Assembly (NCBI GenBank): GCA_002381865.1
Contig: DFYO01000045.1
Coordinates: 1-5,745 of the forward strand
Direction of reading: 5' to 3'
From: Clostridiales bacterium UBA4080
GTDB lineage: Bacteria > Bacillota > Clostridia > Lachnospirales > Vallitaleaceae
Length of the DNA: 5,745 nucleotides
Made by a program: the position numbers and the translations under genes. Within the stretch, counting starts at the first letter, position 1. Every line of letters begins with the position of its first letter. Under the pieces are notes generated by a model. That model was not told where the DNA came from. It saw only the letters and a list, made by a program, of their open reading frames with translations, and did no database searches. This document shows, piece by piece, positions 5,340-5,745 of the stretch.

Positions 5340-5505
5340 TGTACAAATAAAGGCATGTCTTCTGACTCTGGTTCATAGAATTTTCACCCTTCCCGGTATT
5401 ATCCAGTGGTATTGTGAAATCCTCCCCATTACAGCGGCGGGACCGTGCAGGAATTACACCTGCTTCCATTTTAACTAAACACAGCTTCCTCAAACTTTTA
5501 AATTC
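5340..5505 (-). promoter_or_regulatory. Cobalamin (vitamin B12) riboswitch
   Basis: The minus strand carries the conserved elements of the cobalamin riboswitch family (Rfam RF00174) in the right order. They are stem GCAGG/CCTGC (5447-5463) with the GGTG-AAT-CC core, ACGGTCCCGCCGCTGTAA (5429-5446), the CCACTGG loop element (5403-5409), GGGAAGGG (5387-5394), and the B12 box AGTCAGAAGACATGCC (5352-5367). The box differs from the usual AGYCAGGAGACCTGCC at two positions but keeps the pattern. It binds adenosylcobalamin or a related cobalamin in the nascent mRNA and, with the terminator at 5241-5281, should shut off the operon when B12 is plentiful. Outer boundaries are approximate because the closing P1 stem is not obvious by eye. 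A 67-codon open frame across it (5308-5511) is a by-product. Confidence 0.95.
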
Positions 5506-5571
5506 CAGCAAAAACTTGTTCTGCCAAAAGCTATGTTAGACCTTTAATGTTTCCTTATTAAATTATAAACT

Positions 5572-5601
5572 ATACTAACATGCTATATTGTATTTTGTCA
5601 A
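5572..5601 (-). promoter_or_regulatory. Promoter of the riboswitch-controlled operon
   Basis: On the minus strand, TTGACA (5596-5601) is followed after 18 bases by TAGTAT (5572-5577), preceded by TG one base upstream, giving an extended -10 (TGTTAGTAT). The predicted start is near 5565, which leaves about 60 bases before the riboswitch core. The -35 box is perfect and the -10 imperfect but extended, so a fairly strong vegetative promoter is likely, with control left to the riboswitch. No other promoter of similar quality is seen in the leader. Confidence 0.75.
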
Positions 5602-5745
5602 ATAATCAAAGCTATTTCCCTTTTACCGATGATAATTATTACTTTAAAAATAATTCTAATAAAAATTAACTTTCCTTTAGAAATGCTTTTTATTCATCTA
5701 CAATTGCAATTTTAAGGTTAAAAAAACTGACCTCTAATATATAGA
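5602..5745. other. AT-rich region upstream of the operon, no supported gene
   Basis: No convincing gene or RNA is seen. On the minus strand one frame is open from the window edge to a TAA at 5690-5692 (17 codons, ending I-A-I-V-D-E), which could be the last residues of a gene lying to the right. At this length it is indistinguishable from chance. No terminator-like hairpin with a T run was seen between that stop and the operon promoter. Confidence 0.4.

Noticed and set aside
5308..5511. 67-codon minus-strand open frame
   Set aside because: It runs straight through the conserved riboswitch core and its protein has no recognisable features; the RNA element explains the sequence.
5629..5715. 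28-codon plus-strand frame rich in isoleucine and leucine
   Set aside because: No ribosome binding site and a composition typical of random AT-rich DNA.
5690..5745. 17-codon open end that could be the C-terminus of a gene to the right
   Set aside because: Too short to tell from chance, with no recognisable motif; noted only in the description of the intergenic region.

Overview
The window looks like a piece of an AT-rich Gram-positive (Firmicutes, most likely Clostridia) chromosome. The support is low GC, purine-rich Shine-Dalgarno sites, a Gram-positive type lipoprotein, S-layer homology (SLH) repeats on a secreted protein, and tRNA genes without an encoded CCA end. No species can be named from the sequence. 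Every gene I can support is on the minus strand, so the region reads from right to left.

Right end to left: 5602-5745 holds no convincing gene. A sigma-A-type promoter (5572-5601) starts a leader of about 460 nt. The leader contains a cobalamin (vitamin B12) riboswitch (about 5340-5505), a possible 8-codon mini-ORF (5281-5307), an intrinsic terminator (5241-5281), an AU-rich hairpin (5163-5190), and a Shine-Dalgarno sequence separated from the start codon by a small hairpin (5111-5135). Then come a 1312-residue secreted SLH-anchored protein (1163-5101) and, 34 nt later, a 249-residue lipoprotein (379-1128). A 16-bp inverted repeat sits at the junction of the two genes. Left of the operon are a 12-bp tandem repeat (308-343), a consensus promoter (176-204), tRNA-Lys(UUU) (70-143) and the 5' part of a tRNA-Leu with anticodon AAG (1-54).

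The main point is the pairing of regulator and protein architecture. The large protein carries two prenyltransferase/squalene-cyclase-type alpha-toroid regions and two DUF4430 (transcobalamin C-terminal-like) beta domains, in the mirrored order alpha-beta...beta-alpha-SLH. The lipoprotein carries a third DUF4430 domain. An alpha-toroid plus this beta domain is the fold combination of animal intrinsic factor and transcobalamin, which hold B12 between the two domains. With a B12 riboswitch and terminator in front, the simplest reading is an envelope system that captures cobalamin or related corrinoids when B12 is scarce. The SLH protein would act at the outer wall and the lipoprotein at the membrane, handing the ligand to a transporter outside this window. 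Ligand binding is inferred, not shown.
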